A stretch of 64,000 nucleotides of DNA, from the NCBI GenBank assembly GCA_016794985.1, contig JAEUIQ010000007.1, forward strand, positions 62,001 through 126,000. The letters run 5' to 3'. This DNA is from Planctomycetaceae bacterium (lineage in GTDB: Bacteria > Planctomycetota > Planctomycetia > Pirellulales > Pirellulaceae). Both the position numbers and the translations under genes were made by a program. The notes below the pieces were generated by a model. The model was given only the letters and a program-made list of their open reading frames with translations. It was not told the DNA's origin and searched no databases. How positions within the stretch are numbered: position 1 is the stretch's first letter; every line of letters starts with the position of its first letter. Shown here in pieces: positions 1 through 7,797 of this stretch.

Positions 1-235
1 TGAGGACAGAATTGTCAAGAATGCGTTTCGCGATGATCCACGGCTTGAAGTAGTAACGCGAAAACCGCTTCGTCCATCGGATTCGGAAGTGGAAAGCAAC
101 AATCGTTCTCGCAGCAGCCGGTTGCGTGTCGCGGTGCGGAATGATCGGTCGGCCGAGGACATCTTCGTTCACGCTCCGCAACCCGGCCGACGCTAGCCGT
201 CGTTTGACTCGCTCCCTGTGCAACATTGGGAGCAT
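1..235 (-). CDS. Partial CDS of unknown function running off the left edge
   Basis: This reading frame opens after an in-frame TGA at 239-241 and stays open to base 1. Two candidate ATG starts lie at 235 and 226. The visible 78 residues are basic: an Arg/Lys-rich beginning (RERVKRRL), then a hydrophobic-aromatic stretch containing FHFRIRW and [14 protein letters not shown]. Third codon positions look like those of neighbouring genes, which favours a real gene over a chance frame. It lies 125 bp downstream of the GH10-like gene on the same strand, so it may be the next gene of the polysaccharide locus. The aromatic-basic stretch faintly recalls the tail of some radical SAM proteins, but I do not recognise the family. 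No strong ribosome binding site is seen. Confidence 0.5.
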   Translation of the reverse strand, partial: MLPMLHRERVKRRLASAGLRSVNEDVLGRPIIPHRDTQPAAARTIVAFHFRIRWTKRFSRYYFKPWIIAKRILDNSVL

Positions 236-360
236 TGGTCATTGCAGCAGTGCCTGCCCGTCAAGCTCGAATAAAAAGATCTAAAGGCTCTTGCCGCCTC
301 AAGCGTGATTACTGTTTGAATGAATGATGGCGCAATGTACCCGCTAACGGTCCCTGGACA

Positions 361-1998
361 TCAACATCCGAGCCACTCACGAAGAAATTGTTTCGGTCGC
401 CCATCCGCGGAATTGAGCCCCGATTCTCCGAATCGATCATTTCGATCAATCCACTGGGCGTAAATGACCCCGTGGATCCAAGGCAAGGCCGAGAGGAGTC
501 GCGAGAACTCGAGAATAAAGTCTCGCTGGGTTGTTTCAGAAGGAGCGTCTTTGACCCCCGGTGCAAAGATCATCCGTTTTGGTTCGGCACTTGGCCGACT
601 GGGAACTCGAAGAAACGCCAAAACGGGAACGCCCCAGACCGCCCATCGCTGCAACTCCATGACCCATTGCAGTGGATCCCGCGGTAATGTCCCCGAAGGA
701 AAGTATCCAAGATCTAGCTCTAGTCCGATCGCCTGGACGGGAACTCTTTCCTTCGCCAACTTTCCCAGAAACTGATCCGGATGTTGGCCGCCGACGCTCC
801 ACGCCAGTCTCTCGCCCAGTGGCTGCGAAAATGAAATCATGGTTGGCAATTGCGGAGCGAGCCGAGCAATGGTTTCCAATCCGGAACGAACGAGATGGTA
901 CTGTATTGTGGGCGTCAAACCCGCAACGCCCGTACCGTTGATGCCACTTACCAAATGAACCATGTCGATATGCGGTTGCCACAAAGGTAATTGCTTGCCA
1001 AGAAACCCGGAGAACGCCTCACTCACGGAACTCCCATCACTGCCGATCTTTACACCCTCGGGCAAGCACGATTCCCGCAACGGCAAAACGGGTCCCCAGA
1101 TGATACGCCGACCTTTTTGCCTAATTTCAGCCACAACGTCCGGAATCTGATTTTCAACGTTCACCGTATTTTCGATACGGGCGGATCTTTTCCAATCATT
1201 CCCGACCTCAAGCCACTTCAACTCAGGCATCGAACAAACGTCCGCTAACCGAGTTCGGATCTCAGAAGAATCACCCAGGATATCAGCCGAGTGAATGCTC
1301 TCTTTGGGCTTGTCTCGTCTAGCAAACAAGGGAAGGCCAAAAAGCTTGCGCCGAGCCGGTAAGTGTGATGAAATGGTCTCAGGCACTAGCCCCAAGTCCT
1401 CCAACTCGATCTGCAAGCCAGTTCCGAACTTGGCTGTCGATGGATTTTCGGAACCTGTTGGCCGTTGCCCGGTCGTTGCCTGTTCTCGAAATGGTTGAAA
1501 AACGTCAATGCCCTGGGCCTTTGCCAACGAGCCAGGCAACACCGACAACAAGTGATGCCCCCGCCCCATAATTGGCCACAACAACTCGCTGCAATTTGGC
1601 TGATCTTGCTTTCGCCAACAGCTCAAGAACTTGTGGGTGATTTCCTGCAGTTCCCCGGCAAACATGTCTGGCACTTCAAGACCATTGCTTTGCCAAACCT
1701 CGGCACCACGCCGCAAGCGAGAGATGACGCCACGGACCAATTCCAATTCCATGCGATAGGGACGCCATTGCGGAAACAACCAAACCGTGGGCAGCAGGAC
1801 TCGTTCCCCAGTTGGCATGGTGACCAAAGCTTGAAGGCGACAAGCGTCGTGCTCCAATAGTGTCACCGTCAAACGATCATTTTCCCACTTGATTTGCGAC
1901 GGGATAGGCGATTCCATCATGTCTGAAGCGATCAAACACGATCTTTGTGCGAGTGGCAACCACCGTTCGTCCGGAATATAAAAGACAAATTGGCTCAT
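361..1998 (-). CDS. GH10-like TIM-barrel protein, probably without glycosidase catalytic residues
   Basis: This is a 545-residue protein of the polysaccharide locus. The start at 1998 (MSQFVFYIP) is chosen over a start 78 bp upstream because the extra residues look non-coding. The N-terminal ~250 residues are not recognised. The C-terminal ~200 residues resemble the GH10 xylanase barrel: a strand of the DAIGL type (QAIGLELDLGYFP), a following WGVPVLAFL strand, and a terminal GLNSADGRPKQFL like the GH10 GLLDADGRPKPAY ending. The positions where GH10 enzymes carry the acid/base (NE) and nucleophile (TE) glutamates read HLVSGIN and VLAFLRV here, so catalysis by the usual mechanism looks lost. 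It may bind or process the exported glycan. The family assignment is inferred from motifs and is moderate. Confidence 0.6.
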   Translation of the reverse strand: MSQFVFYIPDERWLPLAQRSCLIASDMMESPIPSQIKWENDRLTVTLLEHDACRLQALVTMPTGERVLLPTVWLFPQWRPYRMELELVRGVISRLRRGAEVWQSNGLEVPDMFAGELQEITHKFLSCWRKQDQPNCSELLWPIMGRGHHLLSVLPGSLAKAQGIDVFQPFREQATTGQRPTGSENPSTAKFGTGLQIELEDLGLVPETISSHLPARRKLFGLPLFARRDKPKESIHSADILGDSSEIRTRLADVCSMPELKWLEVGNDWKRSARIENTVNVENQIPDVVAEIRQKGRRIIWGPVLPLRESCLPEGVKIGSDGSSVSEAFSGFLGKQLPLWQPHIDMVHLVSGINGTGVAGLTPTIQYHLVRSGLETIARLAPQLPTMISFSQPLGERLAWSVGGQHPDQFLGKLAKERVPVQAIGLELDLGYFPSGTLPRDPLQWVMELQRWAVWGVPVLAFLRVPSRPSAEPKRMIFAPGVKDAPSETTQRDFILEFSRLLSALPWIHGVIYAQWIDRNDRFGESGLNSADGRPKQFLREWLGC

Positions 1999-2256
1999 TT
2001 TGTATTCAATAATCAAACTCAGGACCATCGACCAAAGGCATCCAGCCAATGGCGGCACTAGCGCAATCGTCGGCAAAAATGCGACTGTTTGCGATCATGA
2101 TTCCGAACAGACTGTAACAGAATTTACCCTCTTAGGGCAGGCGTTGCCATCTCGCCTCCCGTCGTTAGCTCCCCACCCAGCCGTCTGCCCAGAAAGAACT
2201 ACGGTCGAACCATCGTAGGCTCGGTAATCCACTCCCAACGGATAGCCAGCGGCAAA

Positions 2257-3033
2257 CTAATGGCGTTGACGCATCATCAATGCTGCTCTCTCGGCAGCGG
2301 TCGGGAAACTGTAGTACGTCCCTGCGCCGGGGCGTGAAGAAATTGGTAGTTGCCCGTCCCGATTCTTGAATTCCCGCAACACCGATTCCAGCTGAGAGGC
2401 GGCGAGTTGGAACAGACTCCGGCTGAGTTCCGACTCCGTAACGTTTGGAGGGATTTCGTATTGAAATTGGGCAATCACGGGCCCGGCGTCAATTTCGGTA
2501 ATCATCTTTTGGAAGGTCACTCCGGCCATGCTTTCGCCATGGTAAAGCATCCAAAGCACCGGCATGGGCCCTCTGTATTCTGGCAACAAACTGGGGTGAA
2601 CGTTCATTGTCCCCAATCTGGGTGTTTCAATCGTCTTTCTTCGAAGGATGTTCTTGCAAACACAAACCACCAATAAGTCTGCTCGCAATTCCGCGAGATG
2701 CTCGCGCTCGGCCAGTCCATTCAGATTATTTACGATCGAATATGGCAACTCCCGCGCCACGACCCATTCGTATGCCGACCGTGGTTGTATTATTCCCTTC
2801 AACGGGCTCTTCAACAGCCAAGTTCGAACTCGACTCAACATCATTGAAAGAAGCTTTGAGCTGAGTCGTCGCCAGCCGAATTCCCGCAGAGCCTTCCAAG
2901 GAGACGTTTTGGCTTCCGCCAAAGTATTGTAGAGATAAACATGGACCACTGGGCAGTCGCTTAACTCGCCAAGACGCTGGAGCACTGGTAGGCTCTCGGT
3001 CGCAGTCAAGTTCGTGAGAAACGCCAGTCTCAT
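2257..3033 (-). CDS. Formyltransferase-family protein (likely sugar N-formyltransferase)
   Basis: This 258-residue protein has the catalytic core of the methionyl-tRNA/sugar formyltransferase fold. Asn144 and His146 lie in NVHPSLLPEYRG and Asp182 in EIDAGPV, the Asn-His-Asp triad that transfers formyl from N10-formyl-tetrahydrofolate to an amino group. It is shorter than methionyl-tRNA formyltransferase (~310) and lacks that enzyme's C-terminal tRNA-binding domain. Its ATG overlaps the TGA of the upstream acyltransferase (ATGA at 3030-3033), which indicates translational coupling. Context in a polysaccharide locus that makes amino sugars suggests N-formylation of a 4- or 3-amino sugar. The substrate is inferred, not shown. 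Confidence 0.8.
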   Translation of the reverse strand: MRLAFLTNLTATESLPVLQRLGELSDCPVVHVYLYNTLAEAKTSPWKALREFGWRRLSSKLLSMMLSRVRTWLLKSPLKGIIQPRSAYEWVVARELPYSIVNNLNGLAEREHLAELRADLLVVCVCKNILRRKTIETPRLGTMNVHPSLLPEYRGPMPVLWMLYHGESMAGVTFQKMITEIDAGPVIAQFQYEIPPNVTESELSRSLFQLAASQLESVLREFKNRDGQLPISSRPGAGTYYSFPTAAERAALMMRQRH

Positions 3034-4268
3034 TCGTTGACGCGCTCCAGGCTTTGCCCACGCCTGGAACTTGCCATGAATTTTGGCGTTGTTACCGAGC
3101 TGGTTGGAGATTTCTCAGAGTTTGGTTCACGAGGAGGGTCAACAGAACCGTTTGGCCAATAATCACGAAGCTTCAAAAACCACATTTCGAATCCATACCA
3201 AGAAAAGATTGCCAGCGCATAGGTCAAAAAAAACATCAAAACGACGTAGACGATGCCGGCTCCAATCGGGGAACCGATCTGAGTGGTCAGGCTGGCCGGT
3301 GATACCCAAGGAGCGAGCAATGGGACCATCGGCAACTGAAACACATACATAGCATAGCTGTATTTACCCAACGATCGCATTGGAGCGTTATCCAGCAAGA
3401 TTTTCTCAATCGACTTCGGCGTACCAGACAAACTCGCCAATAACAAAGCGACGGCGGCCCCAGAGACCAAGGTGAATCGTATCGTGTAGTCGTTTGATCC
3501 CAAGGGCAATGTCGCCACCAGCATGAGAAATAGAATCGCCAAGGAAAGACGATAGACGCCAATATGATTACGCCATGTTGGAAGATCACGCGTAACGATG
3601 GCCGCCATCGATCCGAGCAAAAGGCCATCCAAGCGAAAAAGTGTGAAGACTTTTTCAGCGACCGACCCGAATTCAGCGATACTGAAACCAATGCGTAAAG
3701 AAGTCAAAATCAATAGTGCCGTCAGTGAAAACCTTAGCAAAGTCTTCGAGGGCAAAAAAAATACAATCACTGGCCAAACTAGGTAATATTGCTCCTCCAC
3801 GGCCAACGACCAGAAATGGTTCAGTGGTCCATAGCAGAAGTTGTTCATCCATGCCATGTAAAGATTCATCGTGTATAGCCACAAATGGATCTGGTCTCCT
3901 GGTATCTGCCGAACCAGCCCTTGATCCCCGGAAATGGAGGGAATCACAAAGAAAACCAACCCAAGCATCGCAAAATACAACGGGAAAATTCTCAACCCGC
4001 GTCTGAAATAGAATCTGCTGAAGTACGATCCGGTGCGGCACTTCGCATCTAGCAGTATTCCGGTGATCAAGAATCCGGACAGTACAAAGAATAGATCAAC
4101 ACCCGACGCTCCAAAATAAAACAGTTGGCTCGGCCATCTACCGATAACTTCACTTGTTAACGATACATCTGCAAACCGATAGACCGTAACCATCAAGATG
4201 GCCAAACCGCGGAATCCGTCTAAGACAGAAATACGCTGATCAACGGTCAGAAGCTCGACATCCTTCAT
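3030..4268 (-). CDS. Acyltransferase 3 family membrane protein (OafA/YrhL-like)
   Basis: This 412-residue polytopic protein has about ten hydrophobic segments. It begins with the family signature LDGFRGLAILMV and contains the later NHFWSLAVEEQYYLVWP motif. Members move acetyl or other acyl groups onto extracytoplasmic sugars. The start at 4268 is fixed by an ATGA overlap with the upstream deacetylase stop; a further 37 residues of open frame upstream are ignored. In the usual R-x10-H motif, the residue ten after Arg in LDGFRGLAILMVTVYR is Arg instead of His, which may change or abolish transfer. The C-terminal ~40 residues are hydrophilic. It probably decorates the polysaccharide made by this locus. 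Confidence 0.85.
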   Translation of the reverse strand: MKDVELLTVDQRISVLDGFRGLAILMVTVYRFADVSLTSEVIGRWPSQLFYFGASGVDLFFVLSGFLITGILLDAKCRTGSYFSRFYFRRGLRIFPLYFAMLGLVFFVIPSISGDQGLVRQIPGDQIHLWLYTMNLYMAWMNNFCYGPLNHFWSLAVEEQYYLVWPVIVFFLPSKTLLRFSLTALLILTSLRIGFSIAEFGSVAEKVFTLFRLDGLLLGSMAAIVTRDLPTWRNHIGVYRLSLAILFLMLVATLPLGSNDYTIRFTLVSGAAVALLLASLSGTPKSIEKILLDNAPMRSLGKYSYAMYVFQLPMVPLLAPWVSPASLTTQIGSPIGAGIVYVVLMFFLTYALAIFSWYGFEMWFLKLRDYWPNGSVDPPREPNSEKSPTSSVTTPKFMASSRRGQSLERVNE

Positions 4269-5401
4269 TCCGAGAAACTCCCGAACAAGGATGGAAGCGA
4301 AACCACTCGGCCACGTTCCGACGCAGGTCCCGTTAAGGTGCCATCGGCTTGAATCGTCGAAGCCTGCCTTTGCCGCCACCAGGAGGCAATTTCACGCGGC
4401 AACGCCAACCATTTGTGGGGCAATGATGCCACATGCTCACAGAATCGCTGATACTCTTGTTGACGTTGTGGCGAGTCTAGGTAATCGGGGTGTGTGATCA
4501 ACATGCCCAAGCCCGAAAGGCTCTTTATCAAGTCCAACTTCTTTACCCAAACGTCGTAGGCAGAAACGCCCAGTGTGACCATCAATGTATGATCTTGGGG
4601 TAATGTGTACGGCAGTTCAACCAGTTTTCCGGCCATAAACGGCCATACGCCGCCAATTCCGCCCGGCATGGCTTGAAACGGGTCGACATCAAAACAGGAA
4701 GCATCGTAGTCGAACTCCAATGCTTGCATCCATTGCATATTGCGATGAACCATTGGTGAACGAAAGCCGCTTGCTTGGTAACGAATCCCCGCCTCATTGA
4801 TTGGGCCAATTCTGGAATCAAATATCTTTTTCGCTATGAATAGTCGGCCATCGTGATTATAGCCATGGATCCCAATCTCATGCCCCATGGCTCGCAACTC
4901 ATTGATGATTCCTAAGTCGATCGGATAGCAGTGCGGCACCAAGTACCACGCGGATCGAATGCCCAGTTCCTGCTCGATCTTGGCAATGCTTAGCGCCCGC
5001 CTGAGGCCGGCTTGGGTTTCAATATCATGAGTCAAAGAGACAGCAAGTTGGCACTCATCGGGCCACGGATGAATGACCGAATGACCGGACATTTGAACGC
5101 CTCCAGCGGTAGAATGTGCGTTGACGTCTTGGGCCAAAGCCTCCGAAAGATCACTTAAGAAGTCGACAGGAATGTACCAGTCGGAAGGGCAGCTAAGGCC
5201 TGCGTTTCTTGAGCGTTGCAATCGCTGTCGCAGGAACGCGGGTAGGCACGGTCGCATCAAGTAATAGGCGCGAAACACATGGCTCAAAACCGCCGAGCGA
5301 CAATCTCGCTCGAAATGGGCCCGCAACACTTGCCCGATGGCACCTGAGAACGCGAATTCTGTGTCAACCATATGGTGTTCCCCCCAATTGGATTGGATCA
5401 T
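4265..5401 (-). CDS. Polysaccharide deacetylase family protein
   Basis: This 378-residue protein carries the NodB-type deacetylase motifs: THD at residues 124-126 (the catalytic base and a metal-site Asp) and GIHGYNH, with metal-binding His179 and His183. The fold removes N-acetyl groups from GlcNAc-type residues in glycans. No signal peptide is obvious, so it may act on cytoplasmic or lipid-linked intermediates. An alternative ATG lies at 5371. Deacetylases of this type recur in exosortase-associated exopolysaccharide loci with FemAB and AsnB genes, as here. Deacetylation could free the amino group that the downstream formyltransferase modifies; that link is inference. Confidence 0.85.
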   Translation of the reverse strand: MIQSNWGEHHMVDTEFAFSGAIGQVLRAHFERDCRSAVLSHVFRAYYLMRPCLPAFLRQRLQRSRNAGLSCPSDWYIPVDFLSDLSEALAQDVNAHSTAGGVQMSGHSVIHPWPDECQLAVSLTHDIETQAGLRRALSIAKIEQELGIRSAWYLVPHCYPIDLGIINELRAMGHEIGIHGYNHDGRLFIAKKIFDSRIGPINEAGIRYQASGFRSPMVHRNMQWMQALEFDYDASCFDVDPFQAMPGGIGGVWPFMAGKLVELPYTLPQDHTLMVTLGVSAYDVWVKKLDLIKSLSGLGMLITHPDYLDSPQRQQEYQRFCEHVASLPHKWLALPREIASWWRQRQASTIQADGTLTGPASERGRVVSLPSLFGSFSE

Positions 5402-5441
5402 GGGCGCTCACCTTCAATCAAGCTGGTGATAATCTTGGTAG

Positions 5442-6674
5442 TTAACTGCGATCCATGCTGATCTTCGTCTTCAGTTCCAATCCATTTAATACCGTGAAGT
5501 ACTTATCCCGTTCTTTCGCCCACGAGTTTGCAGCTACGAACGCTTTGTCCGCGCGACGAGTCATTTCTTCATAGTGCTGTGGATCACTCCACAAGCGTAC
5601 AACCTTACTGACAAAGTCGTCGACGGAATTCGAGTCGACATAGGTGACGCCATCTTTGCCAAAAATTTGTTCGACAATCGGTAGTTGCGCTGCGACAACT
5701 GGCAAGCCCATCTGGGCATACTCCAAGACTTTTGTTGGTGTAGCGATGGCCATGTGTGGATCGGAAGTTGCGGTGTAGATGCCAAGATCCGCATGCGACA
5801 TCAGAGCGGGGACTTCAGTTATGGGAACAGCGGGAAGTATTTCTACCCACGTCTCTAGCTTCAGTTGCGTAACGAGCGTCGCTAATTCATCTCGATGGGG
5901 TGTGTGCGGCCCCACAATCCTCAGCAAAATGTTGGGGACTCGTTCCTTTAATTTCACCATTGCTCGAATCGGCATTTCCAAACCATAACGGGGCGCAATC
6001 GTTCCCGCGTATAGCAACACGAATCGATTCTCGGTTCCGCGTTGACGAGGATGTTGGACACGATCAAAAATCTTGGTGTCGGCAATATTGTTGATGACCG
6101 TTATCTTCGCAGCAGGTGTGCCGCGGTTGACTAGGTTGTTTTGAAAGTTCTGGTTCGCCGTTAGGACACGATGAGCCAACTTGGCGGACAACCGCTCTTG
6201 TATCTTCAAAAGCCAATGGAACACACCGCTCTTTGATTTGGAGTACTTCGAGACGAAAAACTCCGGCATTGGATCATGGACATCCAGGATCCACCGCGCT
6301 CCCAGCAAGCGGGGCAGCCAGGCCGAGAATATTAAGAAGTCCGGCATGTTGTGCGAGTGAATGACATGGAAATTGCGCTTCAAATGAAGAGGAATCATTC
6401 GAAGCATGAATAGCAAAAAACAGGCTGAATACTCCCAGATGTAAGACAGTATTGAGCTAGAGCCGTGCGCGATCGGAATGGCATGTACCTGTATCTTCGG
6501 CGAGTATCCTGTCGGACGTGGGACCGAGCACTTGGCACACAGGACGTCTACCTCCGCCCCGGCCTCCGCCAAAGCCTCGGCGTAGCGTCGGACACGTGGA
6601 TCGGAGTAGTAGTCCTGGAGGACCACCATGCAAACGCGCATCGGCTTGGAAGAGTATTCTTCAACTCTAGTCAT
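5442..6674 (-). CDS. Glycosyltransferase family 4 protein
   Basis: This 410-residue GT-B protein begins with MRVCMVVLQDYYSDPRVRR, a usual GT4 nucleotide-sugar transferase opening, and has the donor-site motif PTKVLEYAQMGLPVVAA near residue 330. The N-terminal half contains HSHNMPDF and DVHDPMPEFF, frequent in GT4 enzymes that build lipid-linked oligosaccharides on the cytoplasmic face. A GGAGAAGG sequence about 12 bases upstream supports the ATG at 6674. It is 40 bp upstream of the deacetylase and 56 bp downstream of the FemAB gene, within the same operon. Donor and acceptor sugars cannot be read from sequence. Confidence 0.88.
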   Translation of the reverse strand: MTRVEEYSSKPMRVCMVVLQDYYSDPRVRRYAEALAEAGAEVDVLCAKCSVPRPTGYSPKIQVHAIPIAHGSSSILSYIWEYSACFLLFMLRMIPLHLKRNFHVIHSHNMPDFLIFSAWLPRLLGARWILDVHDPMPEFFVSKYSKSKSGVFHWLLKIQERLSAKLAHRVLTANQNFQNNLVNRGTPAAKITVINNIADTKIFDRVQHPRQRGTENRFVLLYAGTIAPRYGLEMPIRAMVKLKERVPNILLRIVGPHTPHRDELATLVTQLKLETWVEILPAVPITEVPALMSHADLGIYTATSDPHMAIATPTKVLEYAQMGLPVVAAQLPIVEQIFGKDGVTYVDSNSVDDFVSKVVRLWSDPQHYEEMTRRADKAFVAANSWAKERDKYFTVLNGLELKTKISMDRS

Positions 6675-6730
6675 CGACTTGTTGGCCTTCTCCGGTTTTT
6701 CACAATGAAGTGGTCAGTTGGGGCTTTCAA

Positions 6731-7783
6731 TTAGGAGCCGTTTCCTGTTGCACTGAGACTCGCCTTGGGAGACACCCACCCCCGCAAGGCACCATAAACG
6801 GATTCCGCCACCTTTAATCGCCAGGGGGCATAAACCTTTCGATAACGTCCGTGATTGACTTTCTCCCCGCCGAACTTCTCTTTGAAGTCGCCGACCCCGT
6901 AAGCTTCTCCCTCCCAGCCTCCACCTGCCAAGTCAAAAATCTCGTAGCCTTCCGCGGAATATGTTTTGATCGCTTCCCAAAACAAGAGTGATGTCGAGTA
7001 CACCCCTTTAATTCGATGAGTTCCGGCAAACCAACACAAGACGCGGTTCTTGAATGCTAGAAAACACCCGGTTGCCACAGGCAAACCCTGATAGTACGCA
7101 ATCAAGAGTCGTGACACGGTCCCAGGAAACTCTTGGGCTACCGCATCGAACAACGAACGGTCCACGACGGGAACCCGCGAGCGAGCGTAGCTTTCATTGA
7201 CCAATTGATAGAACGCATCGAGTCCGTCACGCATATCGACCTCGCGCACCGAAACGCCATGCCGAATCGCCGAGCGAACGTTATTGCGACGCTTTGCGTT
7301 CATTCGATTAAATAATTCCGCCTCACTGCGATCGAGTCGAAGTTCATAATTCAAATAGCCGTGCTTCTCGTAGCCACATTCGACCAAGAGGTCGTCTTCG
7401 CCCGGGCAATCGAAAAGCGGGCGAACTTCCGAAAAAAGCGCCCAGCGTTTCATCTCTTCATCGTGTTTCAAAATCAACGCTCGAGCCCCTTGTTTACCCA
7501 CGACATCGTTACGAAAGATGGGCTCGGCATACATGATCGAACGGGTCGCCAGCGGCGATGCCAGACCGTCCAAGGTTGCAACTCGTACCGCAACCAACAG
7601 GGCACACAAATTTCCATTCTCGTCCAATGCTCCGTAAGCATAGGGTGTATGCCGCTGGGTCGCCATTTCGCTACGGATCATGGCAGAGGTATGCAAAATA
7701 GATCCGTGAGGATGCGATTCAACAAAACTATCCCAGTCCGAAATATCGGAGTGAATACGTATTTGACCCGCAAACTTATTCAA
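6731..7783 (-). CDS. FemAB/GNAT-like transferase of an exopolysaccharide locus
   Basis: This 350-residue protein has the duplicated acetyltransferase (GNAT) fold of FemAB proteins. Characteristic stretches are NAKRRNNVRSAIRHGVSV, then LLIAYYQGLPVATGCFLAF, and the C-terminal FKEKFGGEKVNHGRYRKV. FemA/FemB add amino acids to peptidoglycan precursors from aminoacyl-tRNA; relatives near exosortase-type EPS genes are of unknown substrate. The start is TTG at 7783, preceded by GGGAG, and the gene is 14 bp downstream of the AsnB gene. It may attach an amino acid or acyl group to the glycan or its lipid carrier. That role is inferred from context. Confidence 0.8.
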   Translation of the reverse strand: MNKFAGQIRIHSDISDWDSFVESHPHGSILHTSAMIRSEMATQRHTPYAYGALDENGNLCALLVAVRVATLDGLASPLATRSIMYAEPIFRNDVVGKQGARALILKHDEEMKRWALFSEVRPLFDCPGEDDLLVECGYEKHGYLNYELRLDRSEAELFNRMNAKRRNNVRSAIRHGVSVREVDMRDGLDAFYQLVNESYARSRVPVVDRSLFDAVAQEFPGTVSRLLIAYYQGLPVATGCFLAFKNRVLCWFAGTHRIKGVYSTSLLFWEAIKTYSAEGYEIFDLAGGGWEGEAYGVGDFKEKFGGEKVNHGRYRKVYAPWRLKVAESVYGALRGWVSPKASLSATGNGS

Positions 7784-7797
7784 TGAAGCTCTCCCAA

